Source of the DNA: Oxalobacteraceae bacterium
Lineage (GTDB): Bacteria; Pseudomonadota; Gammaproteobacteria; Burkholderiales; Burkholderiaceae_D
Assembly: GCA_021298975.1 (NCBI GenBank)
Contig: JAJTGC010000007.1
Span: 1 to 64,000 of the forward strand
Direction: 5' to 3'
DNA: 64,000 bases
Of this stretch, positions 19,889 to 30,481 are shown piece after piece. Position 1 is the stretch's first letter. Every line of letters starts with the position of its first letter. The notes beneath the pieces are model-generated. The model ran no database searches, was not told where the DNA came from, and saw only the letters and a list, made by a program, of their open reading frames with translations. The translations under genes were made by a program, and so were the position numbers.

Positions 19889-20695
19889 TTAAGCAGCAAT
19901 ACCAATAATCACATTTGACGGTTCAATCACGGCAAGCACGGCCGACTCCACTGTCAGTCCCTGCTCATCGATATCGTGACGGCTCATCGTGGTCACGAGC
20001 GTCAGCCCGCTCTCCAGCAAGACCGCCAGCTCCGATTGATGTTCGCCCTGGGTCATACTGTGTAATACGCCGGGCAAGGCATTTTTAACCCATGCCGTGT
20101 CGATTGCATTGGGCAAGCGCAGAACCACCGCTGATGCCTTGATCAATGCAAAAACCTTCGCCCCTACGGCCAGCTGAAGCTCGCGACAGCTTTCATGGGT
20201 AATGGATGCAATAAGGGTCTGACTGGCATTAACCATGATGCCCAGCTCGTCATTCACTTTCCCCGGCGTGATGGACACCAAGATGCCTGCAAACTGATTG
20301 CGTGCGCTGGTTCGCATCGCGATTTCATTTTCCATTGCATAGTCGTTCGACAGACCATTGGCCAACGTATCCAGACGTCCTATGAAGCGCGCATGCTCGG
20401 CTTGTATAAGTGAAAAATTGCGCAGGACTTGCTGACCGCGCTCGGTCAGATGGGTGCTGCCGCCTCCCTTGCCGCCGGCATGACGCTCGATCAGGGTGCC
20501 GCCGGACAGCCGAGCCATGTCATCAATCGCGTCCCACGCGCCCTTGTAGCTGTAGCCGACCTGCTTCGCAGCCTGGGTCAGATTGCCCAGCTGGTCGATC
20601 TGGCGCAGCAGCTCTATGCGCCTGGCGTTAGCGAACATCTCATCGCCTACCCGAACCGTCAGTTCGGCATGCAAATTGAACCGGTCTTTACCCAT
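19889..20695 (-). CDS. modE: Molybdate-responsive regulator ModE (HTH plus TOBE/Mop domains)
   Basis: 'RIELLRQIDQLGNLTQAAKQVGYSYKGAWDAIDDM', 'ARNQFAGILVSITPGKVNDELGI', 'LAVGAKVFALIKASAVVL'. Confidence 0.94.
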   Translation of the reverse strand: MGKDRFNLHAELTVRVGDEMFANARRIELLRQIDQLGNLTQAAKQVGYSYKGAWDAIDDMARLSGGTLIERHAGGKGGGSTHLTERGQQVLRNFSLIQAEHARFIGRLDTLANGLSNDYAMENEIAMRTSARNQFAGILVSITPGKVNDELGIMVNASQTLIASITHESCRELQLAVGAKVFALIKASAVVLRLPNAIDTAWVKNALPGVLHSMTQGEHQSELAVLLESGLTLVTTMSRHDIDEQGLTVESAVLAVIEPSNVIIGIAA

Positions 20696-20865
20696 GATCT
20701 ACCCGCCGCTATTGATGCCGCGATGATAGCCCGGTTGACACCCAAAATAAAGCCGGGTAAATTTCGCTTCAAAATATACTTAGGTTTACTTCGATTATTA
20801 TTTATTAATTAACACCGTGGCCAGCAAAACGTGGCCAACCGATCCCCCGACAGAGGCGCATCGTC

Positions 20866-22197
20866 ATGTCACAACAAAACAATTACCGGCTACCTGTCGC
20901 GGCGCTGCTGCTGATATCGCTTTATGCACCGGCCCCTTGGGCCACCGCAGGCGAAGACGTCAGAATTTTGCTCGAGATCCTGCTTGAAAAAGGCATCATC
21001 ACTCAGGAAGAATTCGATCAGAAACTCAAAAAAGCGCAGGAAAAGGAAGATATACGGGCATTCAATGAATCGCAGGATATTCGGCGCGCCAATCGCGAGA
21101 TCGACAAACGCGCTGAGGATGAACGAAAATTCAAGACGCAGTTTTATGGACTTGTCTCTGCCGGGTATTACAGTGCATCGAACATGAAAAGTAATTCAAT
21201 TGATGCATCCGGGATCAGTGATCAACCCAAAGCCAATAATCGTGTCGGCTTCAAGGTTTCAAGAGAGCTTGATCCGGACACCACCGCAATGCTGACCTTA
21301 GAATCCAATTTTTCTTCTCGCACAGGCGCAGTGGGAAAGGACGCGGGGGCCAGCGGTACTGGCATTAATCCTGTTTTCGACAGAGAGGCCAATTTCCGTT
21401 TGATTTCGAAACCTTACGGCACATTGATTGTAGGGCGAGGACCCAATCTGCAAACTGACCTTAGTAGCGCTTTCGATGCGCGGCAGAACTGGAATTTTGG
21501 CGGACTGAAAGCGATTGGCCGCTATGCCGGATTTCACAGCGCCAGTGGAATCAATCGCGCAGATAAAATGATCCGTTACATTTCACCCATCGTCGAAGGT
21601 ATTAACTTTGATGGTGCCGTGTCATTTGGCGGTGTACCCGGAGATGAAAACTACGGAACAAACTACTACCTCGGGGCACGCTATAAAAACGGCAATTTTG
21701 AAATGGGATACAACCATATCGAAGCCAGATTAGACAAAAACCAGACTCAAAATCGCGTCGATTTTATTGCCGCTAAATATACACTGCAGCAAGTGACGCT
21801 GAATGCTGGCTATGTCGTCACGCGCAACCCGATGAATACTGCAGCAACACTTAACCCAACCACGCCTGGTGGCAAAGCTGATGTTGACACCCTTTTCGCG
21901 GGCGCAGTCTATCGATTCACCACTACTGTGAGCGCAAATCTTGGCTTGTATAAAGTCAACGATAAAACATCGACCAACGGCAGAAATGATGTGAGCATGG
22001 CAGCCACCGGGTTGACTTGGTCGCCCTACAAAGATTGGGATTTTTTTGTTGACTATGCGACTGCCTACCGCAAGGAAAACGCCAATGCCGCATTTTCTAT
22101 CTACGATGCATGGCGCCCAGATACGAGTAGCACTTCATTGGCAGCTGGCACCAAAAACCAGTCAGGCATCAGCATTGGTGCACTATTCAAATTCTGA
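20866..22197 (+). CDS. Outer-membrane porin-like protein with N-terminal helical region
   Basis: Signal peptide, 'ILLEILLEKGIITQEEFDQKLKKAQEKE', beta-barrel pattern, C-terminal 'SGISIGALFKF'. Confidence 0.82.
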   Translation: MSQQNNYRLPVAALLLISLYAPAPWATAGEDVRILLEILLEKGIITQEEFDQKLKKAQEKEDIRAFNESQDIRRANREIDKRAEDERKFKTQFYGLVSAGYYSASNMKSNSIDASGISDQPKANNRVGFKVSRELDPDTTAMLTLESNFSSRTGAVGKDAGASGTGINPVFDREANFRLISKPYGTLIVGRGPNLQTDLSSAFDARQNWNFGGLKAIGRYAGFHSASGINRADKMIRYISPIVEGINFDGAVSFGGVPGDENYGTNYYLGARYKNGNFEMGYNHIEARLDKNQTQNRVDFIAAKYTLQQVTLNAGYVVTRNPMNTAATLNPTTPGGKADVDTLFAGAVYRFTTTVSANLGLYKVNDKTSTNGRNDVSMAATGLTWSPYKDWDFFVDYATAYRKENANAAFSIYDAWRPDTSSTSLAAGTKNQSGISIGALFKF

Positions 22198-22212
22198 TTA
22201 AGGGAAAATAAA

Positions 22213-22968
22213 ATGAGTTTTGATAAATTTAAACAGATAACTTTGGCTTTCCTGCTTTCGATCTCGTTTTCCATTAACGCCACCGAACTCAAAGTCGCTG
22301 TAGCTGCCAATTTTGCGCAAACACTGAAAGAAATCAGTACAGTGTTTGAAAAAGATACCGGACACAAACTCGCCATCACACAAGGATCCACAGGCAAGCT
22401 TTACGCACAAATCAGTCAGGGTGCACCCTTCGAGGTATTCCTGTCAGCTGACGACGAGACGCCGGAAAAACTGGTCACCGAAGGCAAGGCGATTAACGGT
22501 ACCCGCTTCACCTATGCGATCGGACGACTCGCACTGTGGTCACCCAAGCCGGATCTGGTCGACGAGGGCGGACAGGTACTCAAGACTGATAAATTCCGTT
22601 TTCTGGCGATTGCCAACGCACGTGTGGCGCCCTATGGTCGCGCTGCCGTGCAGGTCATGCAAAAGCTGGGTGTACTCGCCAGCATAGAGCCGCGTGTGGT
22701 GCAGGGCGAGAGCATCACCCAAACTTTTCAATTCGTCTCTACTGGTAACGCGCAACTGGGATTTGTGGCACTCTCGCAGATCAGCGAAAACGGAAAGATA
22801 AAATCTGGCTCCGCCTGGATCGTCCCTGAAAACATGCATGAACAACTGCGACAGGATGCGGTGCTGCTAAATCCTGGCAAAGATTCGGCTGCGGCTACTG
22901 CCTTGCTGAATTTTCTGAAATCGGACAAGGCGAAAAAAATCATCGCAGCACACGGCTATCAACTCTGA
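22213..22968 (+). CDS. modA: Molybdate ABC transporter substrate-binding protein
   Basis: 'ELKVAVAANFAQTLKEISTVFEKDTGHKLAITQGSTGKLYAQISQGAPFEVFLSAD'. Confidence 0.96.
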   Translation: MSFDKFKQITLAFLLSISFSINATELKVAVAANFAQTLKEISTVFEKDTGHKLAITQGSTGKLYAQISQGAPFEVFLSADDETPEKLVTEGKAINGTRFTYAIGRLALWSPKPDLVDEGGQVLKTDKFRFLAIANARVAPYGRAAVQVMQKLGVLASIEPRVVQGESITQTFQFVSTGNAQLGFVALSQISENGKIKSGSAWIVPENMHEQLRQDAVLLNPGKDSAAATALLNFLKSDKAKKIIAAHGYQL

Positions 22969-22983
22969 CAATGACAAACTCAC

Positions 22984-23667
22984 ATGTGGACACCTGAACC
23001 GGAAGTCTGGCAAGCGATCTGGCTGACGGTCCAGCTGTCGGCTATCGTCACTCTGATATTGCTCATCGCAGGGACACCCATCGCGTGGTGGCTCTCACGG
23101 ACCAGCAGCGCATGGAAAGCGCCGATCGCTGCCGTGGTTGCGCTGCCGCTGGTACTACCGCCGACGGTACTGGGTTTTTATCTGCTGGTAGCGATGGGAC
23201 CGGAAGGCCCTGTCGGTCGTATCACGCACATGCTCGGTATCGGACAACTGCCCTTCACGTTTCCCGGACTGGTGATTGCTTCCGTTTTTTATTCGCTGCC
23301 CTTCATGGTACAGCCGCTGCAAAACGCCTTCGAAGCGATGGGCCGCCGACCACTGGAAGTAGCTGCTACTTTGCGCGCCTCACCGCTGGATGCCTTCTTT
23401 ACCGTCGCGGTGCCGATGGCGCTGCCGGGATTTCTGACCGCTTGTGTGATGACCTTCGCGCACACGGTGGGCGAATTCGGTGTGGTGCTCATGATAGGTG
23501 GCAATCTCGCCGGTGAAACCCGTGTGGCCTCGGTGCAGATTTATGACTACGTCGAGGCCATGCACTACCCACAGGCGCATGGGCTGGCCGCGATCATGGT
23601 GGCCTTCTCTTTTATCGTCTTGCTGCTGCTGCAGATCTGGCGACCTGTCACGCGCAAGGGAGTCTGA
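22984..23667 (+). CDS. modB: Molybdate ABC transporter permease
   Basis: '[20 protein letters not shown]', '[34 protein letters not shown]'. Confidence 0.96.
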   Translation: MWTPEPEVWQAIWLTVQLSAIVTLILLIAGTPIAWWLSRTSSAWKAPIAAVVALPLVLPPTVLGFYLLVAMGPEGPVGRITHMLGIGQLPFTFPGLVIASVFYSLPFMVQPLQNAFEAMGRRPLEVAATLRASPLDAFFTVAVPMALPGFLTACVMTFAHTVGEFGVVLMIGGNLAGETRVASVQIYDYVEAMHYPQAHGLAAIMVAFSFIVLLLLQIWRPVTRKGV

Positions 23668-23668
23668 G

Positions 23669-24739
23669 TTGAACAGCATCCAGGCGCGCTTCAAACTCGA
23701 CTGGCCGGGATTTTCACTGGATGTTGATCTCTCGTTTCCGGGTCGCGGTGTCACCGCCTTGTTTGGTCCCTCTGGCTGCGGCAAAACTACCCTGCTGCGC
23801 AGTATTGCCGGACTCGAGCGGCCACCCAAAGGTTTGCTCAGAGTAAATGGCGACATCTGGCAGGATGAGGCTATTTGGGTGCCGACCCACCGTCGACCAC
23901 TGGCGTATGTATTTCAGGAATCCAGTCTGTTTCCCCACCTGAGCGTGATGGGAAATCTGCAATTCGGCAGACAGCGTGCATCACAGGCGGCATCCTTCGA
24001 TCTTTCGCAGGTGATCGAACTGCTCGGCATCGAAGCGCTGCTATCACGCAAACCGGATGCACTCTCCGGCGGCGAACGGCAGCGTGTGGCAATCGCGCGC
24101 GCACTCGCGGTGAATCCCCGACTGCTGCTGATGGATGAGCCGCTGGCAGCGCTGGACATGCAACGCAAACAGGAAATCCTGCCGTATCTGGAACGCATGC
24201 AGCGGACACTCGATATACCAATCATCTACGTGACCCATGCGCCGGATGAAGTCGCGCGACTGGCACATCACATCGTCATGCTCGACGCCGGCAAGGTGAT
24301 GGCCAGCGGATCGTTGTATGACACCTTGTCACGCGTGGATCTTCCATTACGTCTCGGGGATGACCGGGGCGTCATCATTGATGCGCGTGTTGGTGAGATC
24401 GACAAAGCATGGCATCTGGCACGGCTGGATTTTGCCGATGGCGCGTTCTGGACGCGTGATCAGGGTCTGGCTCTGCAGGAAACGGCGCGCCTGCACATTC
24501 TGGCGCGCGACGTCAGCATCACCCGTGAAAAACCGCAGCAGAGCAGCATTCAGAATATACTTGCCGGGCGCATAGACCGCTGCGTGGATGATGATGCACC
24601 CGGTAGTGTGATAGTTCGGGTGCTGATCGGAGACACGCCCCTGCTGGCACGCGTGACCGCTCGCGCAGTCGCTGATCTGAATTTAAAGCCAGGTGATGCC
24701 GTGTGGGTTCAAGTCAAGTCAGTTGCACTGGCGAGATAA
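23669..24739 (+). CDS. modC: Molybdate ABC transporter ATP-binding protein
   Basis: 'FGPSGCGKTTLLRSIAGLERP', 'LSGGERQRVAIARAL', C-terminal Mop domain; probable TTG start just after modB stop. Confidence 0.95.
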   Translation: MNSIQARFKLDWPGFSLDVDLSFPGRGVTALFGPSGCGKTTLLRSIAGLERPPKGLLRVNGDIWQDEAIWVPTHRRPLAYVFQESSLFPHLSVMGNLQFGRQRASQAASFDLSQVIELLGIEALLSRKPDALSGGERQRVAIARALAVNPRLLLMDEPLAALDMQRKQEILPYLERMQRTLDIPIIYVTHAPDEVARLAHHIVMLDAGKVMASGSLYDTLSRVDLPLRLGDDRGVIIDARVGEIDKAWHLARLDFADGAFWTRDQGLALQETARLHILARDVSITREKPQQSSIQNILAGRIDRCVDDDAPGSVIVRVLIGDTPLLARVTARAVADLNLKPGDAVWVQVKSVALAR

Positions 24740-24746
24740 AAGATAA

Positions 24747-25187
24747 ATGATGAATAATTTGGTGATTCGCTTTGCGCTGCTTGTAACGCTGCTCATGGCC
24801 TGCTCGGCTGCATCGGCGGCGCCGGGAACGGACACGCTGCGCTTTGCGTGTCGGGGCTGGATGCCCATCTATCTGGGAAGTTGGGTGCCCATAAACCCGG
24901 ACCCAAGCGATTTCGACACACTGACGGTTGAGGTCAATGAAGCTACCCGCATGACCAGCTTCGTGCTGACGATGATAGGTCGGGCCAATTTTGCGACCAA
25001 AATCAATGAGTCCCAGGTCAAAGGTGCGATCGCTTTCAAGCAGATGATGGTGGATGATTTTATTGAGTACATCGACTTCATGCTCAATCGCGGTACCGGT
25101 GAAATCATTATCACCGCACTTGAAAAAGGCAAGCGCGCACATACGCTGTATCGTGGAAAATGTGCGGCAGTAAAAAGCAGTTTCTGA
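24747..25187 (+). CDS. Secreted hypothetical protein
   Basis: 146 aa with signal peptide LLVTLLMACSAASAA; follows modC by 7 nt. Confidence 0.6.
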   Translation: MMNNLVIRFALLVTLLMACSAASAAPGTDTLRFACRGWMPIYLGSWVPINPDPSDFDTLTVEVNEATRMTSFVLTMIGRANFATKINESQVKGAIAFKQMMVDDFIEYIDFMLNRGTGEIIITALEKGKRAHTLYRGKCAAVKSSF

Positions 25188-25257
25188 TCAATGATCACTC
25201 AAGAAGAAATCTGCCCAATCACCAACCACCGACATCACCATCAGATTTACCGGTATA

Positions 25258-25962
25258 TCAGAATAAACTCGCCGGCGTAAAACGTACGCCAAAGGAAAAC
25301 CAGCGATACGCGTCACTGGCACCGGTTTGTCTTCCCACCGTCGCATCCACCTGAAACAAATGCGGAATGATGGCGTAGCGCACACCAGTCTGCCAGTAAG
25401 CACTCGCGAGATCGTCCCCAAAGCTCTCTGCTACCAGTGTCAGCCGGTGGGTCGCATTGATTTCACTGCCGATACCCCAGGTCAAACGCTCACGGGAGAG
25501 TGACTTGTCGTGCAGCCAACCAGTATTGAGGTGCATGACCACCCGATCGTCTGCGAATGACACTGAAAGCGGGAAATAAATGTAGGTGTTGCCATGCAAA
25601 TTGGGGCCGGGATTGATCTGTGGATGGCGAACCGTGCCGACCGCAGCCCCCCAGCCCCAGCCATTGGTGTCGAGTGGCCGGAACAGTGTTTTGGCCTGCA
25701 ACACATAATCTTCGGAAGCTGACAGAGACGCGTCCTGATAGCGCGCTTGCCCACCCCCCAGTGTGAATTCGAGATGACCCGTTGGATTGCAGGCAGGCAG
25801 GGCCCAGACCTCGGTGCTGTCGGCATAAAAGCGGGTCCAACTCTCAAGCTGGCAGCTACCCGCTGTGGTGAGACGCGCATCATCGGTGACGAAAGGTCGT
25901 GCCGCTTGCGCCGGTACTTGAATCAGCGCAGATAAAAAAACCACCCAAAGCAACGAACGCAT
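25258..25962 (-). CDS. Putative outer-membrane beta-barrel protein
   Basis: 234 aa, signal peptide MRSLLWVVFLSALIQVPAQA; alternating hydrophobic strands ending in 'FSFGVRFTPASLF'. Confidence 0.6.
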   Translation of the reverse strand: MRSLLWVVFLSALIQVPAQAARPFVTDDARLTTAGSCQLESWTRFYADSTEVWALPACNPTGHLEFTLGGGQARYQDASLSASEDYVLQAKTLFRPLDTNGWGWGAAVGTVRHPQINPGPNLHGNTYIYFPLSVSFADDRVVMHLNTGWLHDKSLSRERLTWGIGSEINATHRLTLVAESFGDDLASAYWQTGVRYAIIPHLFQVDATVGRQTGASDAYRWFSFGVRFTPASLF

Positions 25963-25993
25963 TGGTGAGCCTGAATGCAGTAGATTTCAGAAA

Positions 25994-26377
25994 TCATACC
26001 AGCGCAAGATCAGCAGATTCTTTCAGTACCTTTATCCAGATACGCATTTGTGCCTGATCGAGCAGGGCCACGGACTCATGGTCGCAGCTGTTTAACATGG
26101 CGGCCGCCTCGTCCCGGCTTCCCAGTTCTTCCAGAAGATAAAGTTTGCCATCCCACTCGAAATGCCCAAACCAGCACAAACCCGGCAACGCTTCAAGCGA
26201 ACTGAATAACCGCAATCGGCGGAGCAGCATACGGGCCGTGGGATGGTCGACCAGAAACCGTAACGACAGACCTCGCGTTTGCGCGGCCTCCTCGGCAGCA
26301 TCCACGCCTGCGTGGGTACCCAGCCAAACCAACTCACCGGCATCATTGATACCGAAATACGCAGGGTGGGAAGACAT
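25994..26377 (-). CDS. Hypothetical protein
   Basis: MSSHPAYFGINDAGELVWLGTHAGVDAAEEAAQTRG...; internal Met preferred over 26449. Confidence 0.5.
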   Translation of the reverse strand: MSSHPAYFGINDAGELVWLGTHAGVDAAEEAAQTRGLSLRFLVDHPTARMLLRRLRLFSSLEALPGLCWFGHFEWDGKLYLLEELGSRDEAAAMLNSCDHESVALLDQAQMRIWIKVLKESADLALV

Positions 26378-26505
26378 AAATAGGTTATCGAATGAAAAAC
26401 AAGCAGATTTAATTTCTTGGGGCTTGATTCTAATCATTAAAACTGACAAAGTTATTTCATAAATTCAAGTTTTTGGAGGACTCCAAGGCAGCGCCGAGAC
26501 AGGTT

Positions 26506-27954
26506 ATGAACACATCCAAAAACTTCAAACACCATTCATACGCACCGGGGCGAGGCTTGGCCATACACGCATTGCTACTTCTCATGTGTCTGCTAGTGCA
26601 GCCCGCTCAGGCTGGCGAGACACCCCCTGCTGCGCGCGCCATCGACGCGAACGCCGTCTATATGCAACCCATTTCGGGACTGAGTGAGACGCAGCTCAAG
26701 CAGTTTCGTGCGGGAGAGAAGCTCTTTCGTACCTCGTGGATTCTGTTCCCCTCGCTGCCCATACCGAACTGGGAATATGTGCGACCACCATCGATGATTG
26801 CGTGGGGACTGGGACCCACCTTCATCGCCAATTCATGCATGGCCTGCCATATTCAGGCTGGTCATGGAAAAACACCCGACCGGTTGGGTACTCCAATATC
26901 GCAACAGCTGGTTCGCATTTCATTACCGGGGATCGGCAAACACGGCGAGCCTCTACCCCATCCCAATTATGGGCATCAGCTGCAACCCTTCGATGTGATC
27001 ACACCCGATAAAATTCATACGAAAGAAGGCGAAGCGGATGTCTTTGTGGACTGGGTACCCAAGGTAGTTACGCTGCCCGATGCTACGAGCGTTGAATTGA
27101 GAAAGCCGAACATCCGAATTGAAAACCCGGCCTTCGGACCTCTGGGTGACAACCTGCTGACATCGCTGCGCAATGCACGTGCAGTATTTGGTCTTGGCTT
27201 TCTGGAAGCCGTCTCTGAAGAAGATATTCTGGCCATAGCAAAGCTTCAGGCCACACAAGGACTCAACGGTCGTCCCAATTATGTGCGCGACGACGTGAGC
27301 GATAAAACCAGCATCGGACGTTTTGGCTGGAAAGCCAATCAGCCCAGCGTACGACAGCAAATTGCAGCAGCGTTTCATGGCGACATGGGCGTCACCAGTC
27401 CGCTGTATATCCAGCAAGACTGCCCACCAGTACAAAAACATTGTCAGGCCATGCCACCCGGCGACAAGGCCGAGTTGAGAGCCTATGAACTCGACGAGAT
27501 CAGTTTTTGGACGCTGGCCTTGGATGCACCGCCTTCACGCGATCAGAAGCAAGAGCACATACAGCGTGGCGAGGCATTGTTCATACAGGCGCGCTGCGCG
27601 CAATGCCATCTGCCTGAACTGAAAACCGGAAATTTCGCAGCCCTGCCCGCGCTGTCAAACCGTCGTTTCAATGCCTACACTGACCTGCTGCTGCATGACA
27701 TGGGCGAAGGCCTCGCAGATGGTCGCCCGGATTTCCGCGCCGGTCCGCGCGACTGGCGCACCTCGCCGCTCTGGGGCATTGGTCTTTCAAAACAAGTTAA
27801 TGGCAGCACCAACTTGCTGCATGACGGACGCGCGCGGAATGTGCTGGAAGCGATACTGTGGCACGGCGGCGAGGCGCAGGTGTCGCGCGATGCGTTTGCC
27901 GGGATGAGCAAGGAACAGCGGGAGGATCTGGTGGCGTTTGTGAATGCTTTGTAG
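26506..27954 (+). CDS. Di-haem oxidoreductase-like c-type cytochrome
   Basis: Two CxxCH motifs (CMACH, CAQCH), 'ARAVFGLGFLEAVSEEDILAIA', 'WRTSPLWGIG'; signal sequence. Confidence 0.9.
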   Translation: MNTSKNFKHHSYAPGRGLAIHALLLLMCLLVQPAQAGETPPAARAIDANAVYMQPISGLSETQLKQFRAGEKLFRTSWILFPSLPIPNWEYVRPPSMIAWGLGPTFIANSCMACHIQAGHGKTPDRLGTPISQQLVRISLPGIGKHGEPLPHPNYGHQLQPFDVITPDKIHTKEGEADVFVDWVPKVVTLPDATSVELRKPNIRIENPAFGPLGDNLLTSLRNARAVFGLGFLEAVSEEDILAIAKLQATQGLNGRPNYVRDDVSDKTSIGRFGWKANQPSVRQQIAAAFHGDMGVTSPLYIQQDCPPVQKHCQAMPPGDKAELRAYELDEISFWTLALDAPPSRDQKQEHIQRGEALFIQARCAQCHLPELKTGNFAALPALSNRRFNAYTDLLLHDMGEGLADGRPDFRAGPRDWRTSPLWGIGLSKQVNGSTNLLHDGRARNVLEAILWHGGEAQVSRDAFAGMSKEQREDLVAFVNAL

Positions 27955-28101
27955 CCTACGCCTGAGGGTCAAACGCAAGCCAACCAGATCGCATTGGCGG
28001 TCAATTAGCAACAAAAAAGCGTATTCGGACTAATTTGCCTCAGGCATGCTCGACGGGATATACTTCTGCCATATACATCTGCCGCAAGGGGGGATCGACC
28101 A

Positions 28102-28338
28102 ATGGCTATATCCACTGTTTTCATCAACAACCGTACTCAGGCAGTACGTCTCCCGGCTGAAGTCCGTCTGCCAGAAGGAGTGAAACGCGTCAGTGTTCGG
28201 GCGATCGGCAACGAGCGGATCATCGCGCCAGTCGAAAACACCTGGGACAGCTTTTTCATGGGTGGCTTGCAAGTCAGTGATGATTTCATGACGGAGCGCG
28301 CCAGCCAGCAACAGGATGCTCGGGAAGCGCTCGAATGA
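28102..28338 (+). CDS. vapB: VapB-type antitoxin (AbrB/SpoVT fold)
   Basis: 'ISTVFINNRTQAVRLPAEVRLPEGVKRVSVRAIGNERII'; overlaps the PIN toxin start. Confidence 0.92.
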   Translation: MAISTVFINNRTQAVRLPAEVRLPEGVKRVSVRAIGNERIIAPVENTWDSFFMGGLQVSDDFMTERASQQQDAREALE

Positions 28339-28745
28339 TCCGCTACCTGCTGGATACCAACATCGTGATCTATGTGATCAAGAAACGTCCACTGGAGATG
28401 CTACAAACGTTCAATAAAAATAGCGGCAGGATGGCAATATCGAGCATCACACTGGCAGAGCTTTTTCATGGCGCAGAAAAAAGCAGCCGCTGCGCCGAGA
28501 ACCTAGCCGTAATAGACGACTTCACAAGTCGTCTGGAAGTGCTGCCCTACGGCCCTAAAGCAGCCCAACATTACGGCTCTATCCGAGCCGCATTAGAAAA
28601 AGGTGGCAAGACCATTGGCGTTAACGATCTTCATATTGCAGCGCATGCTCGCAGCGAGGGACTCGTCCTAGTCACAAATAACCTGAAAGAATTCGAGCGC
28701 GTACCTGCGCTCGAAACTGAAAACTGGATCAGCGCCGCAATTTGA
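28335..28745 (+). CDS. vapC: VapC-type PIN-domain toxin
   Basis: 'MIRYLLDTNIVIYVIKKRP', 'ISSITLAELFHGAEKS', 'GVNDLHIAAHARSEGLVLVTNN'. Confidence 0.95.
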   Translation: MIRYLLDTNIVIYVIKKRPLEMLQTFNKNSGRMAISSITLAELFHGAEKSSRCAENLAVIDDFTSRLEVLPYGPKAAQHYGSIRAALEKGGKTIGVNDLHIAAHARSEGLVLVTNNLKEFERVPALETENWISAAI

Positions 28746-28772
28746 TGAAGTAAAGCGAAACTCCAGTGCAAA

Positions 28773-28804
28773 GAAAAAGGCCGGTATCTTTCGATACCGG
28801 CCTT
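28773..28804 (-). terminator. Intrinsic terminator after tRNA-Glu
   Basis: AAGGCCGGTATC-GAAA-GATACCGGCCTTTTTC read on the minus strand. Confidence 0.85.
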
Positions 28805-28811
28805 CTCATTT

Positions 28812-28887
28812 TGGCGTCCCCACGGGGATTCGAACCCCGGTACTCACCGTGAAAGGGTGATGTCCTAGGCCTCTAGACGATGGGGAC
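28812..28887 (-). tRNA. tRNA-Glu (anticodon TTC)
   Basis: GTCCCCATCGTCTAGAGGCCTAGGACATCACCCTTTCACGGTGAGTACCGGGGTTCGAATCCCCGTGGGGACGCCA; cloverleaf with encoded CCA. Confidence 0.97.
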
Positions 28888-28948
28888 AAAAACTGTCCGT
28901 GCTGCCGACCTATGAATTACCGCTGCTGCACAATTGATTCCGACTCAG

Positions 28949-29024
<76 letters not shown>

Positions 29025-29086
29025 ATGTGCAGCAGAAGCGGGATTATAGCCGAATCTTTTACCTGCTGTAAATCGCTACTGACACC

Positions 29087-30481
29087 CTAAGCCAGACCGG
29101 CATTCAGCCGCGAGAGCACCTCATCCCGCCCAAAAAGGAAAAGCACGGCATCCACCGATGGCGTCTGTAATTGCCCGGTCACCAGCAATCGCAGGGGCAT
29201 GGCCAGCTGCGGCATTTTCAGCTGACAGTCGGCCAGCACTTGCTTCATCAGGGCACTGATGGCCTCGCGGGTCCAGTCAATATCACCCGCCGCAGCAGCG
29301 AACTGCCGCAGCGCGACACGAGCCGCATCCGTCAGATGCTGAGCCAGCAACGCCGGATCAGGCCTGGGCTCGCGATAAAAAAGCATCGCGGCATCGGCCA
29401 GTTCATTCACGGTGGTGGCGCGATCCTTGAGTAGTCCAATGACCTCAGGCAGTGATGGGCCGCCATCAAGTTGCGCGCCATCACGTTCAAGCTCAGGCAT
29501 CGCCAGCCGGGCCAGCTCGGCGTTGTCGGCGGTCTTGATGTAGTGATTGTTCAGCCAGGCCAGCTTCTCGGGGTTGAACTGCGCGGGTGATTTGGTGAGG
29601 TGATCCAGATCGAACCAGCTACAGAATTGCTCAAGACTGAAGATCTCGTCGTCGCCGTGACTCCAGCCGAGGCGCGCCAGATAATTCAGCATGGCATCGC
29701 GCAGATAACCCTGTGCCGGATACTCCATCACACTCACTGCGCCGTGGCGCTTGGAGAGTTTTTCACCATCGGCACCGAGAATCATCGGCACATGGCCATA
29801 GACAGGCAGGGTACCGCCCAAGGCTTTGAGTACGTTGATCTGACGGGGCGTGTTATTGACATGGTCATCACCACGAATCACATGGGTGATTTGCATGTCC
29901 CAGTCATCAACGACTACACAAAAGTTGTAGGTCGGCGTGCCATCAGGGCGGGCGATCACAAAATCATCAAGCTCCCGGTTGGAGATGGTGATCGTACCTT
30001 TGACAGCATCATCCCAACTGACATCGCCATCCAGCGGATTCTTGAAACGCACGACTGGCTGCCGGCCCTCGGGTATGGCAGGCAAGGTCTTGCCCGGCTC
30101 GGGCCGCCACGTACCGTCATAGCGTGGCTTGTCGCCCGCTGCGCGCTGACGCTCGCGCATGGCTTCGACTTCGTCGGGGGATGCATAGCAGTGATACGCC
30201 GTACCCGCCGCCAGCATGTGCGCGATCACCTCGCGGTAGCGATCCATGCGCTGCATCTGATAAAAAGGCCCCTCATCATGATCCAGACCCAGCCACTGCA
30301 TGCCGTCCAGAATGGCCTGCACGGCCTCGGGCGTGGATCGTTCCAGATCGGTGTCTTCGATACGCAAAATGAAGGTGCCGCCAAAGCGGCGGGCGTAAGC
30401 CCAGGAGAACAGCGCGGTACGGGCGCCGCCCAAATGAAGGTAACCGGTGGGGCTAGGGGCAAAACGGGTGCGAACAGTCAT
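29087..30481 (-). CDS. gltX: Glutamyl-tRNA synthetase
   Basis: '[28 protein letters not shown]', '[13 protein letters not shown]'. Confidence 0.98.
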   Translation of the reverse strand: MTVRTRFAPSPTGYLHLGGARTALFSWAYARRFGGTFILRIEDTDLERSTPEAVQAILDGMQWLGLDHDEGPFYQMQRMDRYREVIAHMLAAGTAYHCYASPDEVEAMRERQRAAGDKPRYDGTWRPEPGKTLPAIPEGRQPVVRFKNPLDGDVSWDDAVKGTITISNRELDDFVIARPDGTPTYNFCVVVDDWDMQITHVIRGDDHVNNTPRQINVLKALGGTLPVYGHVPMILGADGEKLSKRHGAVSVMEYPAQGYLRDAMLNYLARLGWSHGDDEIFSLEQFCSWFDLDHLTKSPAQFNPEKLAWLNNHYIKTADNAELARLAMPELERDGAQLDGGPSLPEVIGLLKDRATTVNELADAAMLFYREPRPDPALLAQHLTDAARVALRQFAAAAGDIDWTREAISALMKQVLADCQLKMPQLAMPLRLLVTGQLQTPSVDAVLFLFGRDEVLSRLNAGLA

